From NCBI GenBank assembly GCA_034437755.1, contig DAOTTV010000124.1:1-64000 (forward strand): a stretch of DNA of 64,000 bases, given 5' to 3'. Made by a program: the position numbers and the translations under genes. The number at the start of each line of letters is the position of its first letter. Position 1 is the stretch's first letter. Below the pieces are notes generated by a model that worked only from the letters and a program-made list of their open reading frames with translations, was not told where the DNA came from and did not search any database. Below, piece by piece: positions 52,398 to 59,942 of this stretch. The stretch comes from JAUZRW01 sp034437755. Its GTDB lineage: Bacteria; Chloroflexota; Anaerolineae; Aggregatilineales; Phototrophicaceae.

Positions 52398-52984
52398 CAA
52401 CGTCCCTCGACACTCAATGAATAATTAGGGGTTGGGATGATGCCTATATCCATGATTGGATAATAACGAAAGACAACACGCCCGACAACATGATCGAGTG
52501 GCACCGCCCCGAAAGAGCGCGAATCGCGGCTATGATTGCGATTATCGCCCATCACGAAGTATTCGTCCGCGCCTAGCTCCCACGTACGATCACGGCAACT
52601 GAAGCCACACGGTTCTTGAATATAGGGCTCATCGATTCTCTGCCCGCCGATCGTCACGTCGCCGTTGACGAAAGACACCGTCTCGCCCGGCAAGCCAATC
52701 ACGCGCTTGATGAGCATATCCTGATTGCTCGCATCTTCCAAAGAGTTGAACACGACGACTTCGCCCCGTTGTGGCAAGCGTGCCAGATAATGCAGGCGAC
52801 TGACGATCAGGCGTTCCCGATCCGCAAAAGTCGGTTGCATACTGCGCCCGTCAACGAGAGAGCGCGGAATCGCCATATCGAACAGCACCGTCACCACGAC
52901 GACGAAAATAATCGTCTGTATGATTTCCATCAGAAAGCCGGGACGCTTCAGACGGGGGCGGGACTTGGGCGGTGGCGCAATCAT
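52397..52984 (-). CDS. lepB: Signal peptidase I, third gene of tandem set
   Basis: The 195-residue protease has one membrane helix (TIIFVVVVTVLFDMAIP), the catalytic Ser48 in DGRSMQPT and Lys93 in MLIKRVIGLPGE, plus the family box GDNRNHSRDSRSFG. It cleaves signal peptides outside the membrane. A CxxxC motif lies in the outer loop (EPCGFSCRD). Its ATG overlaps the stop of the next upstream copy (ATGA). It is closest in sequence to that copy, with identical numbering of the catalytic pair, pointing to a recent duplication. Confidence 0.93.
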   Translation of the reverse strand: MIAPPPKSRPRLKRPGFLMEIIQTIIFVVVVTVLFDMAIPRSLVDGRSMQPTFADRERLIVSRLHYLARLPQRGEVVVFNSLEDASNQDMLIKRVIGLPGETVSFVNGDVTIGGQRIDEPYIQEPCGFSCRDRTWELGADEYFVMGDNRNHSRDSRSFGAVPLDHVVGRVVFRYYPIMDIGIIPTPNYSLSVEGR

Positions 52985-53550
52985 GGGGCGGGCGCGTTCA
53001 AGAAATCGATGCGCGATAAGGGCCAGAAGCGAATGACCGCCCGCCCGACAATATGATCCAACGGCACCGGCCCGAACGCCCGCGAGTCGTTGCTGTGATT
53101 GCGATTATCGCCCATCACGAAGTATTCGCCCGCCGCAAGATTCCAGGTGCGATCACCACAGCGCAGGCGACAATCCTCAGCAGCGATGTAAGGCTCGGTT
53201 TGCTGTTCCCCGTTGACGTACAGTTGTCGATCACGAATGTCGACCGTATCACCGGGGATGCCGATCACCCGTTTGATGAGCATATCCTGATTATCACGAT
53301 CTTGTAATGAGTTGAACACAACCACATCACCTCGCTGTGGTGTGCCGACGAGATAATGCAGGCGACTAACAATCAAGCGATCACGATCGTAGAAGCTCGG
53401 CTCCATGCTACCGCCATCGATCAACGAGCGTGGGATCGCCATATCGAACAGCACCGTCACCACGACGACGAAAATCACCGTGTACACAATCTCATCCCAG
53501 AAGGTCGGCAACTGTAGGCGCGGTTTGGCTTGCGGTTTTGGTTTGATCAT
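52981..53550 (-). CDS. lepB: Signal peptidase I, second gene of tandem set
   Basis: The 189-residue protease has its helix at VIFVVVVTVLFDMAIP, Ser48 in DGGSMEPS, Lys93 in MLIKRVIGIPGD, the box GDNRNHSNDSRAFG and the CxxxC motif in EDCRLRCGD. The start at 53550 is chosen because it overlaps the stop of the first copy as ATGA; a start four codons earlier is possible. Both catalytic residues are intact, so this is probably an active duplicate rather than a remnant. Confidence 0.92.
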   Translation of the reverse strand: MIKPKPQAKPRLQLPTFWDEIVYTVIFVVVVTVLFDMAIPRSLIDGGSMEPSFYDRDRLIVSRLHYLVGTPQRGDVVVFNSLQDRDNQDMLIKRVIGIPGDTVDIRDRQLYVNGEQQTEPYIAAEDCRLRCGDRTWNLAAGEYFVMGDNRNHSNDSRAFGPVPLDHIVGRAVIRFWPLSRIDFLNAPAP

Positions 53551-54092
53551 GAATTTATCCATGCGAAATTGACGAGTAGATGATAGCGTAGAATCGCCTG
53601 ACCCAGCACAGCGGTATGCGGGATTGTCCCGAAGGCACGCGAGTCGCGGCTATGATCGCGGTTATCGCCCATCACAAAGTAGGCATCCGGCTCGACTTGC
53701 CACAGGCTATCCGGACAGCGATGCTGACACACATCGTGCAAATAGGGTTCATCGACCAATACGCCATTGATGTATAGCTGTCGATCGCGAAGCTCGACTG
53801 TATCGCCCGGCAAGCCGATGATGCGCTTCAGATAATGTTGGGTGGTATTATCCGGCGCACGAAAGACGACGAGATCAGCGCGTTGTGGCGACCGATGCTG
53901 ATACGCGAGGCGATCAACAAAGACCCACTGTCCATCTTGTAGCGTCGGGGTCATGCTGTGGCCCTCGACGACGAAGGGCGCGACGACCATGCTCAGCAAA
54001 ACCCACACGCAACCACACAGCGCGACGCGCATCACAATCGACATGCTGCGTGTGACAGGTGCTGGATAATGATGTACCATACGGTAAAACAT
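53547..54092 (-). CDS. lepB: Signal peptidase I, first gene of tandem set
   Basis: The 181-residue protease is the most distant of the three: its helix is VALCGCVWVLLSMVVAP, with Ser46 in EGHSMTPT, Lys89 in YLKRIIGLPGD, the box GDNRDHSRDSRAFG and the CxxxC motif in HDVCQHRCPD. Possible starts are ATG 54092 (used here), 54080 or TTG 54098; no ribosome site decides. It is first in the operon behind a good promoter. The different substrate-binding part suggests a separate set of client proteins. Confidence 0.88.
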   Translation of the reverse strand: MFYRMVHHYPAPVTRSMSIVMRVALCGCVWVLLSMVVAPFVVEGHSMTPTLQDGQWVFVDRLAYQHRSPQRADLVVFRAPDNTTQHYLKRIIGLPGDTVELRDRQLYINGVLVDEPYLHDVCQHRCPDSLWQVEPDAYFVMGDNRDHSRDSRAFGTIPHTAVLGQAILRYHLLVNFAWINS

Positions 54093-54136
54093 GAGCAAAA
54101 TGACAGTTGATATTCTACGAACGACAATTATCAGGC

Positions 54137-54165
54137 ATTATAGTCCTGTGAGCATGTCACCGCAA
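54137..54165 (-). promoter_or_regulatory. Promoter of the signal peptidase operon
   Basis: On the minus strand, TTGCGG (54165-54160) and a perfect TATAAT (54142-54137) are 17 bases apart. The first lepB ATG lies 44 bases downstream of the -10 box. Confidence 0.65.
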
Positions 54166-54171
54166 CGTGAA

Positions 54172-54207
54172 ATTCTTTCGTATTTTGCGTGGTCAAGCTC
54201 TTTTTGT
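54172..54207 (+). repeat. Solitary end of the MITE-like element
   Basis: TTCTTTCGTATTTTGCGTGG followed by TCAAGCTCTTTTTGT matches the TGGGTC end of the full elements for about 36 bases, then stops. It sits immediately upstream of the structured region at 54218-54331. Confidence 0.65.
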
Positions 54208-54217
54208 TGGCGTTTCA

Positions 54218-54331
54218 CAAATAAAGTAGAGAAGGATTGTATCTGTAAGGGTGACGTACACGGCACCCGTTCGTTCACAGACGGATTCGCTGTAGCAAAC
54301 CCTTACATCTGCTGGCTTGACCTTTTATTTG
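54218..54331. other. Fold-back region in a 457-base gap without genes
   Basis: Nested exact complements are seen: CAAATAAA (54218-54225) with TTTATTTG (54324-54331), and TGTAAGGGT (54244-54252) with ACCCTTACA (54299-54307). Smaller self-pairing parts lie inside. This could be a structured RNA, a remnant of a mobile element tied to the adjacent repeat end, or a regulatory region. A short open frame crossing it on the plus strand has no support. The rest of the gap to 54505 shows nothing else. Confidence 0.4.
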
Positions 54332-54507
54332 TTGAATGTGCAACAAAGAGGGTGGTCTCCCTGAAAGGTGTTGGTCATGATTTTGGGCGTCTCGCCAAAT
54401 GCTAAAGTGATTTAGCTATCCTACGAAAGAGGCTGCAAAACCATGCGACATCGCAAAGCGTTTGAAATTCTTACGGGGTGCAAACGGCAAAGTCGCAACA
54501 TATGGCA

Positions 54508-54513
54508 TATAAT
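54508..54513 (+). promoter_or_regulatory. Perfect -10 box upstream of the REC-GAF-cyclase gene
   Basis: TATAAT lies 36 bases before the GTG start at 54550. No clear -35 is seen. Confidence 0.4.
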
Positions 54514-54549
54514 AGGAACGATTGTTTAAGGTAAACGACAGGTTATAGA

Positions 54550-56112
54550 GTGGCAAACGAAACGGTTCTCGTCGTCGATGATGGTAAAGATAACCGCGAG
54601 TTTCTGGTGGAGTACGTGCTAGGGCCACATGGTTTTCGCTATCTATTAGCCAAAAATGGCGAGGAGGGATTGCGCTTAGCCCTCAAGCATCACCCTGATA
54701 TTATCTTGCTCGATTTGCAGATGCCCAAGCTGACGGGCTTGCAAGTGCTGGAGCAATTGCAGGCGCGCGACAGCCGGATTCCGGTCATCCTGATGACCTT
54801 CCACGGCTCGGAAGAAATCGCGGTCGAGGTCTATCGCATGGGCGTGCGCGATTACGTCAAGAAGCCGTACTATCCCGAAGAGATGCTAGAGGCGATCGAG
54901 AACGCGCTGACCGAGACCCGCCTGCGCCGTGAGCGCGATGCGCTGACCGATCGCGTCATCAAAGCCAACCAGAATTTACAACGGCGCGTGCAAGAGATGG
55001 AAGTGATCTACCAGATTGGCAAAGCGGTGACATCGACCATTGACATGAACGAGTTGTTGCCCAAAGTCGTCGATGCAGTTGTCAAGCTCACCCGTGCGGA
55101 TGAGGCTTTCATCGCCTTATTAGAGAATAAACAGGTCGTGCGCCGCGCGCATAAGTCGCCGCGTTTCGCGGTTGCGCGCTCCGTCGCCCAAGCGATCAAA
55201 GACCCGATCATCGCGCGCAGTATCCAGAAACAGAAAGCATTGCGATTAGGGCCGGATCAACTCCAGCGTAATAACCCTAACGCGCCGATGAGCGTCGCCT
55301 GTGTGCCGCTGATGGTGAACCAGCGCGTGCTAGGCGCGTTGCAGATCATCAATTACCCCGATACCAAGCGCGTCTTCCACGATCACGACATCCAGATGAT
55401 GACCGCTGTTGCCGATTATGCCGCCATCGCCATCGAGAACTCGCGCAATTATAACCTGTTGCGGACATCGAACGAGAAGATGCGTAACACCTTCGAGCGC
55501 TTTGTGCCGCCCTCGGTCGTTCAGCAAGCTCTCACCGACGAAGTCGAACTCGGCGGACAACGACAAGTGATTAGCGTGTTGTTTGCTGATATTCGTGGCT
55601 ATACTGCCTTTAGCGAGAAGGTCGCGCCGGAGAAAGTGGTCGAGATGCTCAACCATTATCTGAGCGTCGCCGGCAACATCATCATCGGGTGGGAAGGCAC
55701 GCTCGATAAATTCATGGGCGATGGTTTGATGGCGATCTTCAACGCGCCAAACCCGCAAGATGACCATCTGCACCGCGCGACAGAGGCGGCGATTGCGATC
55801 CGGCAAGCCGTCGCTGAGATCAACGATATTTACGGGCATGATCTAGGGTATAGCGTTGGCGTACACATTGGCGAAGCTGTCGTGGGCTACATCGGCACCA
55901 GTTATGCCGTCAACTACACGGCAGTCGGCGATACCGTCAACCTCGCCAAGCGTTTACAGGAGCAAGCCCAGCCGGATCAAATTCTGGTCGAAGAGGCAGT
56001 TGTGCATCATTTAGGCGATCTCGCCGAGACGCGCCACGTCGGCGAGATGCCGATCAAAGGGCGCAAGCAACCCGCACAGGCTTACGAACTGATCGATATC
56101 AAGCCACAGTGA
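54550..56112 (+). CDS. REC-GAF-class III adenylate/guanylate cyclase
   Basis: The 520-residue protein has a receiver domain (VLVVDDGKDN, acceptor Asp55 in LLDLQMPK, Lys105 in YVKKPYYPE), a coiled linker, a GAF domain (about residues 145-300) and a C-terminal cyclase domain (about 330-515). The cyclase keeps both metal-binding Asp residues (LFADIRGY, KFMGDGLMA), the Lys in TLDKF and the Asn/Arg pair in NLAKRLQ, so it should be active. The GTG start lacks a strong ribosome site. It converges on the der gene. The GAF domain may bind a small ligand such as a cyclic nucleotide. Confidence 0.93.
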   Translation: MANETVLVVDDGKDNREFLVEYVLGPHGFRYLLAKNGEEGLRLALKHHPDIILLDLQMPKLTGLQVLEQLQARDSRIPVILMTFHGSEEIAVEVYRMGVRDYVKKPYYPEEMLEAIENALTETRLRRERDALTDRVIKANQNLQRRVQEMEVIYQIGKAVTSTIDMNELLPKVVDAVVKLTRADEAFIALLENKQVVRRAHKSPRFAVARSVAQAIKDPIIARSIQKQKALRLGPDQLQRNNPNAPMSVACVPLMVNQRVLGALQIINYPDTKRVFHDHDIQMMTAVADYAAIAIENSRNYNLLRTSNEKMRNTFERFVPPSVVQQALTDEVELGGQRQVISVLFADIRGYTAFSEKVAPEKVVEMLNHYLSVAGNIIIGWEGTLDKFMGDGLMAIFNAPNPQDDHLHRATEAAIAIRQAVAEINDIYGHDLGYSVGVHIGEAVVGYIGTSYAVNYTAVGDTVNLAKRLQEQAQPDQILVEEAVVHHLGDLAETRHVGEMPIKGRKQPAQAYELIDIKPQ

Positions 56113-56136
56113 GCCACCCTCAAGCCCGTCGCACGC

Positions 56137-57519
56137 TCATTGATCTTTGCGCCGCCGTTCGCGCACGCTGATGCGAATCGGGGTGCCTTCGTAGTGATAA
56201 TGATAACGAATCTGGTTTTCAAGATACCGCTCGTAGGTGAAGTGCAATAACTTCTTATCGTTGATATGCAACAGGAACACCGGCGGGTCTGTACGCACCT
56301 GTGACGCATACAAAATCTTGAGGCGGCGCTGTCCCTTCGATGACGGTGCATGCTTTTCCATCGCATCGCGGATGATCTGATTGAGATCCGACGTGGGAAT
56401 ACGCGCAAAGCGATTTTGCCAGACGGCGTGCGCGGTCTCCAGCACAGTGTGGACGCGCTGTCCGGTTTTGGCGCTGATGAATACGATCGGTGCCCACGGG
56501 ATGAAGTGCAGGCGCTGGCGTACTTCGCGGATGAATTCCGTCATCGTGAAGGCATCCTTGGTCACAGCATCCCACTTGTTGACAGCGATGACAATGCCTT
56601 TGTACTCATCGAGGACATAGCCCGCGATATGCTCATCCTGTTCGGTTACGCCCAGTTCAGCGTCGATCATCAGCACCGCGACATCGGCGCGTTCGATTGC
56701 GCTGAAGGCCCGAATCACGCTGAATTGCTCGACCCCCGGCTCAATCCGTCCGCGCCGCCGGATACCCGCCGTGTCGATTAAAGTCACCGGGCCACCGTGC
56801 CATTGAATTGTCGTGTCGATCGCGTCGCGTGTTGTGCCCGCCACATCACTGACGATCGAGCGTTCTTGCCCGATGATCTTGTTGAGCAGGGTACTCTTGC
56901 CGGCGTTCGGTCGCCCGACGATAGCCACCTTCAAGTGATCGTCGTCCGCATCATCATCCAGCGTATCGCCCATGACGTTGCGAATTTCGTTGACGACTTC
57001 ATCCAGCATATCACCCACGCCACCGCCATGAATCGCGCTTGTGGGGATCACCGCACCCAGCCCCAGCGCATAAAAATCATAGGAATCTTGCGCGTGATTC
57101 TGGAGATCATCAGCTTTGTTCGCGGCGACGACCACCGGCTTTGCCGACCGGCGTAAAATCTCAGCAATCGTCTGGTCAGCGCCGGTCACCCCCTGCTGGT
57201 TATCGACCACCAGCACGATCACGTCGGCTTCTTCGATGGCGATCATCGCTTGACTGCGAATCTCGTTGATAAAGTCTTTACTGCCTTCTGCCAGTGGCGA
57301 TTCATCGCGCACGCCTTTGGGCTGGTAAATCTCAATACCGCCCGTATCCACAATGCGAAATATCACCCCGTTCCAGAAGGTCTCACCATGTAGGCGGTCG
57401 CGTGTCGTGCCGGGGATGTTGTGGGTAACAGCCGTCCGTTTGCCAACCAGACGGTTGAACATGGAGCTTTTGCCAACATTCGGTCTCCCGACGATTGCGA
57501 CAATCGGTTTGCGTGCCAT
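56137..57519 (-). CDS. der: Ribosome assembly GTPase Der (EngA)
   Basis: The 460-residue protein has two tandem GTPase domains: the first with GRPNVGKSSMFNRL, DTGGIE and NKAD, the second with GRPNAGKSTLLNK, DTAGIRRRG and NKWD, and a C-terminal KH-like domain. This double-G arrangement is unique to Der, which acts in 50S assembly. The start at 57519 (MARKPIVAIVG) was chosen over an upstream in-frame codon because GAGGATAG precedes it and homology begins there. An acidic stretch (TLDDDADDDH) joins the two G domains. Confidence 0.96.
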   Translation of the reverse strand: MARKPIVAIVGRPNVGKSSMFNRLVGKRTAVTHNIPGTTRDRLHGETFWNGVIFRIVDTGGIEIYQPKGVRDESPLAEGSKDFINEIRSQAMIAIEEADVIVLVVDNQQGVTGADQTIAEILRRSAKPVVVAANKADDLQNHAQDSYDFYALGLGAVIPTSAIHGGGVGDMLDEVVNEIRNVMGDTLDDDADDDHLKVAIVGRPNAGKSTLLNKIIGQERSIVSDVAGTTRDAIDTTIQWHGGPVTLIDTAGIRRRGRIEPGVEQFSVIRAFSAIERADVAVLMIDAELGVTEQDEHIAGYVLDEYKGIVIAVNKWDAVTKDAFTMTEFIREVRQRLHFIPWAPIVFISAKTGQRVHTVLETAHAVWQNRFARIPTSDLNQIIRDAMEKHAPSSKGQRRLKILYASQVRTDPPVFLLHINDKKLLHFTYERYLENQIRYHYHYEGTPIRISVRERRRKDQ

Positions 57520-57626
57520 GATATATTCTATCCTCTGTTGATTGCGTGTGTGTGGCAATCACTTAATTGAACGTAGGACTATGCAGTATAGCAGGTTCTA
57601 GCACAGAATGTGAGCCCGAACCCGCC

Positions 57627-58937
57627 TCACTGTTGCGTGTCGGTTGGTGTGGGCGTGGCGCTCGCCTGCGGGGTGGCATCCGGCGCAGGTGTGGTCGTCG
57701 TATCGGGCGCTTGCAGAGTGATGCTGACTGTCTCGGGTAAGAGCGTGATATTGCTAGGTGCGAGATTGACCTGTCCCTGTCGGATGCTAACCGTCGGCGT
57801 GACCTCGCTCGTGCCGATGGGCAAGCCGTTGGCGTCGATCACGACCTGCACATCGGCCTCAGTGATGCCCTGCAATTGGGTCACGGGGCCGTTGAGAAGC
57901 ATCGAAATACGCTCAGGGTTAACCTGCGCTGTCCACGTCTCCGGCACGCCGATCACATTGATGGGAATATTTTGGAGCGATAGAGAAGTCGTCTGCTCTT
58001 CTAGCGAGATATTGACCGTAATTGTCGACTCTGAGAGCGGGATCAGTTCATCGTCTGTCGCCGGCAGGTCAATCGGCACATCGACCGTGAAGCTCCCCGT
58101 GCGCCCTTCAAGGCTGATCGCTTGTGTGTCGATCGGGTCGGGCAGTCGTGCAAGGCTTTCGGGCAAGCCACTGATGAGAACGTTGCGCGGTTCGTAATCG
58201 ACATCGCGGAAAATATAATTGTCCGAGAGCGTATCCGATAGGATGAACGGACGTACTGAGATGCGGCGCACATCATCGCGCAAGATCATATCAACACTGA
58301 CGTTGACCGTTCGCGGTGCGACATCGACATCTTCGACCCGCGCACCGTTTTCATTGACGGGAAGCAGAGGCAGGTTAATCTCGAAGTCGTTCGACTCACC
58401 CGATAAATCCAGCACAGCGACGACTTGCGCCACCGTATCCACCCGCGAGGGCGCGCCGCTCACCTCTGCTTGAAACACATCATGTTCGATAATCTCGAAG
58501 GTATACGTCGGCGGTGGGCCTTCATCGACGACGATCTCGACGGTCTTCTGCTCAGAGACGACGGCTTCGATCGCGACGGTGATCTGTGTCGGCTGGGTAT
58601 CCAAGCGTGCCGACCGTGCCACACTCGACGTAATCGGCACGGTATGGGTGCCGGGCGTTAAGCCGCGTAAATCTGCTTCGAGCGTGATGTCATCCGTACT
58701 GAGAATATCCAGAACCGATTGCTGGGCACTGATGAACACCTGCGCGGTCGTCTGCGGCGTGTTGGTGATGATCACGTCATCGTCCATCTGGATTTGAACC
58801 GGCACGCGTGGAAAGCGTCGTTGATTGACGGGATCGGCTTCGAGTGTAGCGACGAACCACACCACCAGTCCGATCACCAGCGATCCGGCTAACCACAGCA
58901 CGTTGTTGAAGATTGATTGACGAAGCTCGGATGACAT
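57627..58937 (-). CDS. cdaR: YbbR-domain protein, CdaA regulator CdaR-like
   Basis: The 436-residue protein has one N-terminal membrane helix (VLWLAGSLVIGLVVWFVATL) and then several YbbR repeats (about four of 80-90 residues), including FPRVPVQIQMDDDVIITNTP and LQNIPINVIGVPETWTAQVN. The C-terminus is Thr/Pro-rich (TTTTPAPDATPQASATPTPT). In Firmicutes and others, CdaR binds and modulates the diadenylate cyclase CdaA from the outer side. Here the gene lies 15 bases after cdaA in the same direction, which supports the same partnership. ATG at 58937 is used. Confidence 0.88.
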   Translation of the reverse strand: MSSELRQSIFNNVLWLAGSLVIGLVVWFVATLEADPVNQRRFPRVPVQIQMDDDVIITNTPQTTAQVFISAQQSVLDILSTDDITLEADLRGLTPGTHTVPITSSVARSARLDTQPTQITVAIEAVVSEQKTVEIVVDEGPPPTYTFEIIEHDVFQAEVSGAPSRVDTVAQVVAVLDLSGESNDFEINLPLLPVNENGARVEDVDVAPRTVNVSVDMILRDDVRRISVRPFILSDTLSDNYIFRDVDYEPRNVLISGLPESLARLPDPIDTQAISLEGRTGSFTVDVPIDLPATDDELIPLSESTITVNISLEEQTTSLSLQNIPINVIGVPETWTAQVNPERISMLLNGPVTQLQGITEADVQVVIDANGLPIGTSEVTPTVSIRQGQVNLAPSNITLLPETVSITLQAPDTTTTPAPDATPQASATPTPTDTQQ

Positions 58938-58952
58938 CACCTTGGGTTGTCC

Positions 58953-59810
58953 TCAGTCTTTTGGCGGGCGAATTTTCGATGAGACCGCGCGCAAGGACTG
59001 GCGCAGGCGTGACCATAGCGTTTGCTGTTCTTCTGTCTGCGGGCCGTAGAAGGCATTCAAGATTGTGCGTAGGCGTTCAGCATCCAGGCGCGAGACCATG
59101 CGCCCGCCACTGGAGACACCGATTTTCCCCGTCTCTTCTGAGACGACGACACAAATCGCGTCGCTCACCTCGCTGATACCCAGCGCCGCCCGATGTCGCA
59201 TCCCCATCTTGGGGTTCGGCAGGTTACGGCTCGCCGTCAAGGGCAGGACAGCAGCGGCAGAGGCAATATTGCCCTCTTCATCAATGATGACCGCGCCATC
59301 GTGCAATTCAGTCTTAGGCCAGAAGATCGTCAGTAAGAGCGCGGCTTTCACCTGACTGTTGATGACCGTCCCGGTATTAATGTAATCCAGCAGTGAACTA
59401 GAGCGCTGAAGAACGATTAGCGCGCCGTGTCGCCGTTCCGATAGCTTCTCCGAGGCGGCACAAATCTCGTCGATCACCTGCAAGCGCACGTCGTCTGGAG
59501 CTTGCTTAGCGAAGAACGATGCCTGCCCGATATGCTCTAGTGCGCGTCGTAACTCCTGCTGGAAAATCACGGGGATCGCGACTGCGAGTATCGTCAGCGC
59601 GTTGCGTAATAACCAGCTGAGGGCTTGCAGGCGCAAAATGCCAGCGATGAGCAATAGACCAACCACCAGCACGATCATCCCCCGCAACAGGGCGACCGCC
59701 TGTGTGCCGCGCACCACAAAACTCGCGGCGTAAAATAACAGCGCCACGATGATAATATCGAGAATGTCGGTCGCTTCTAATGTGGTGATAATCCAAAAGA
59801 ATTCTTGCAC
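58953..59810 (-). CDS. cdaA: Membrane diadenylate cyclase CdaA
   Basis: The 285-residue protein has about three N-terminal membrane helices (LDIIIVALLFYAASFVV, IVLVVGLLLIAGILRL, ALTILAVAIPVIF) and a C-terminal DAC domain with both catalytic motifs: DGA in ELHDGAVIIDEEG and RHR in MGMRHRAALG. It makes c-di-AMP from two ATP. The GTG start at 59810 was chosen because AGGCGA precedes it and because the length then fits CdaA; a TTG 22 codons earlier is possible. It is cotranscribed with cdaR. c-di-AMP often controls K+ transport, which may connect with the RCK-containing proteins in this window. Confidence 0.93.
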   Translation of the reverse strand: MQEFFWIITTLEATDILDIIIVALLFYAASFVVRGTQAVALLRGMIVLVVGLLLIAGILRLQALSWLLRNALTILAVAIPVIFQQELRRALEHIGQASFFAKQAPDDVRLQVIDEICAASEKLSERRHGALIVLQRSSSLLDYINTGTVINSQVKAALLLTIFWPKTELHDGAVIIDEEGNIASAAAVLPLTASRNLPNPKMGMRHRAALGISEVSDAICVVVSEETGKIGVSSGGRMVSRLDAERLRTILNAFYGPQTEEQQTLWSRLRQSLRAVSSKIRPPKD

Positions 59811-59942
59811 AGGTTGATCGCCTATGTTGCTGGTTGGGTGAGCAGATTCTCCCCTTATGATAGCACAAAGGCACAATTCTGTGCCCCTGTGTTCGTGATA
59901 GTTAGCGAGATGGTATGGTGGGGAACGCGTCCGGTGGCGCGT

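Noticed and set aside
54091..54405. Plus-strand open frame of 104 codons in the long gap
   Set aside because: It overlaps the lepB start on the other strand and the repeat end, has no ribosome site, and its cysteine-rich translation matches nothing.
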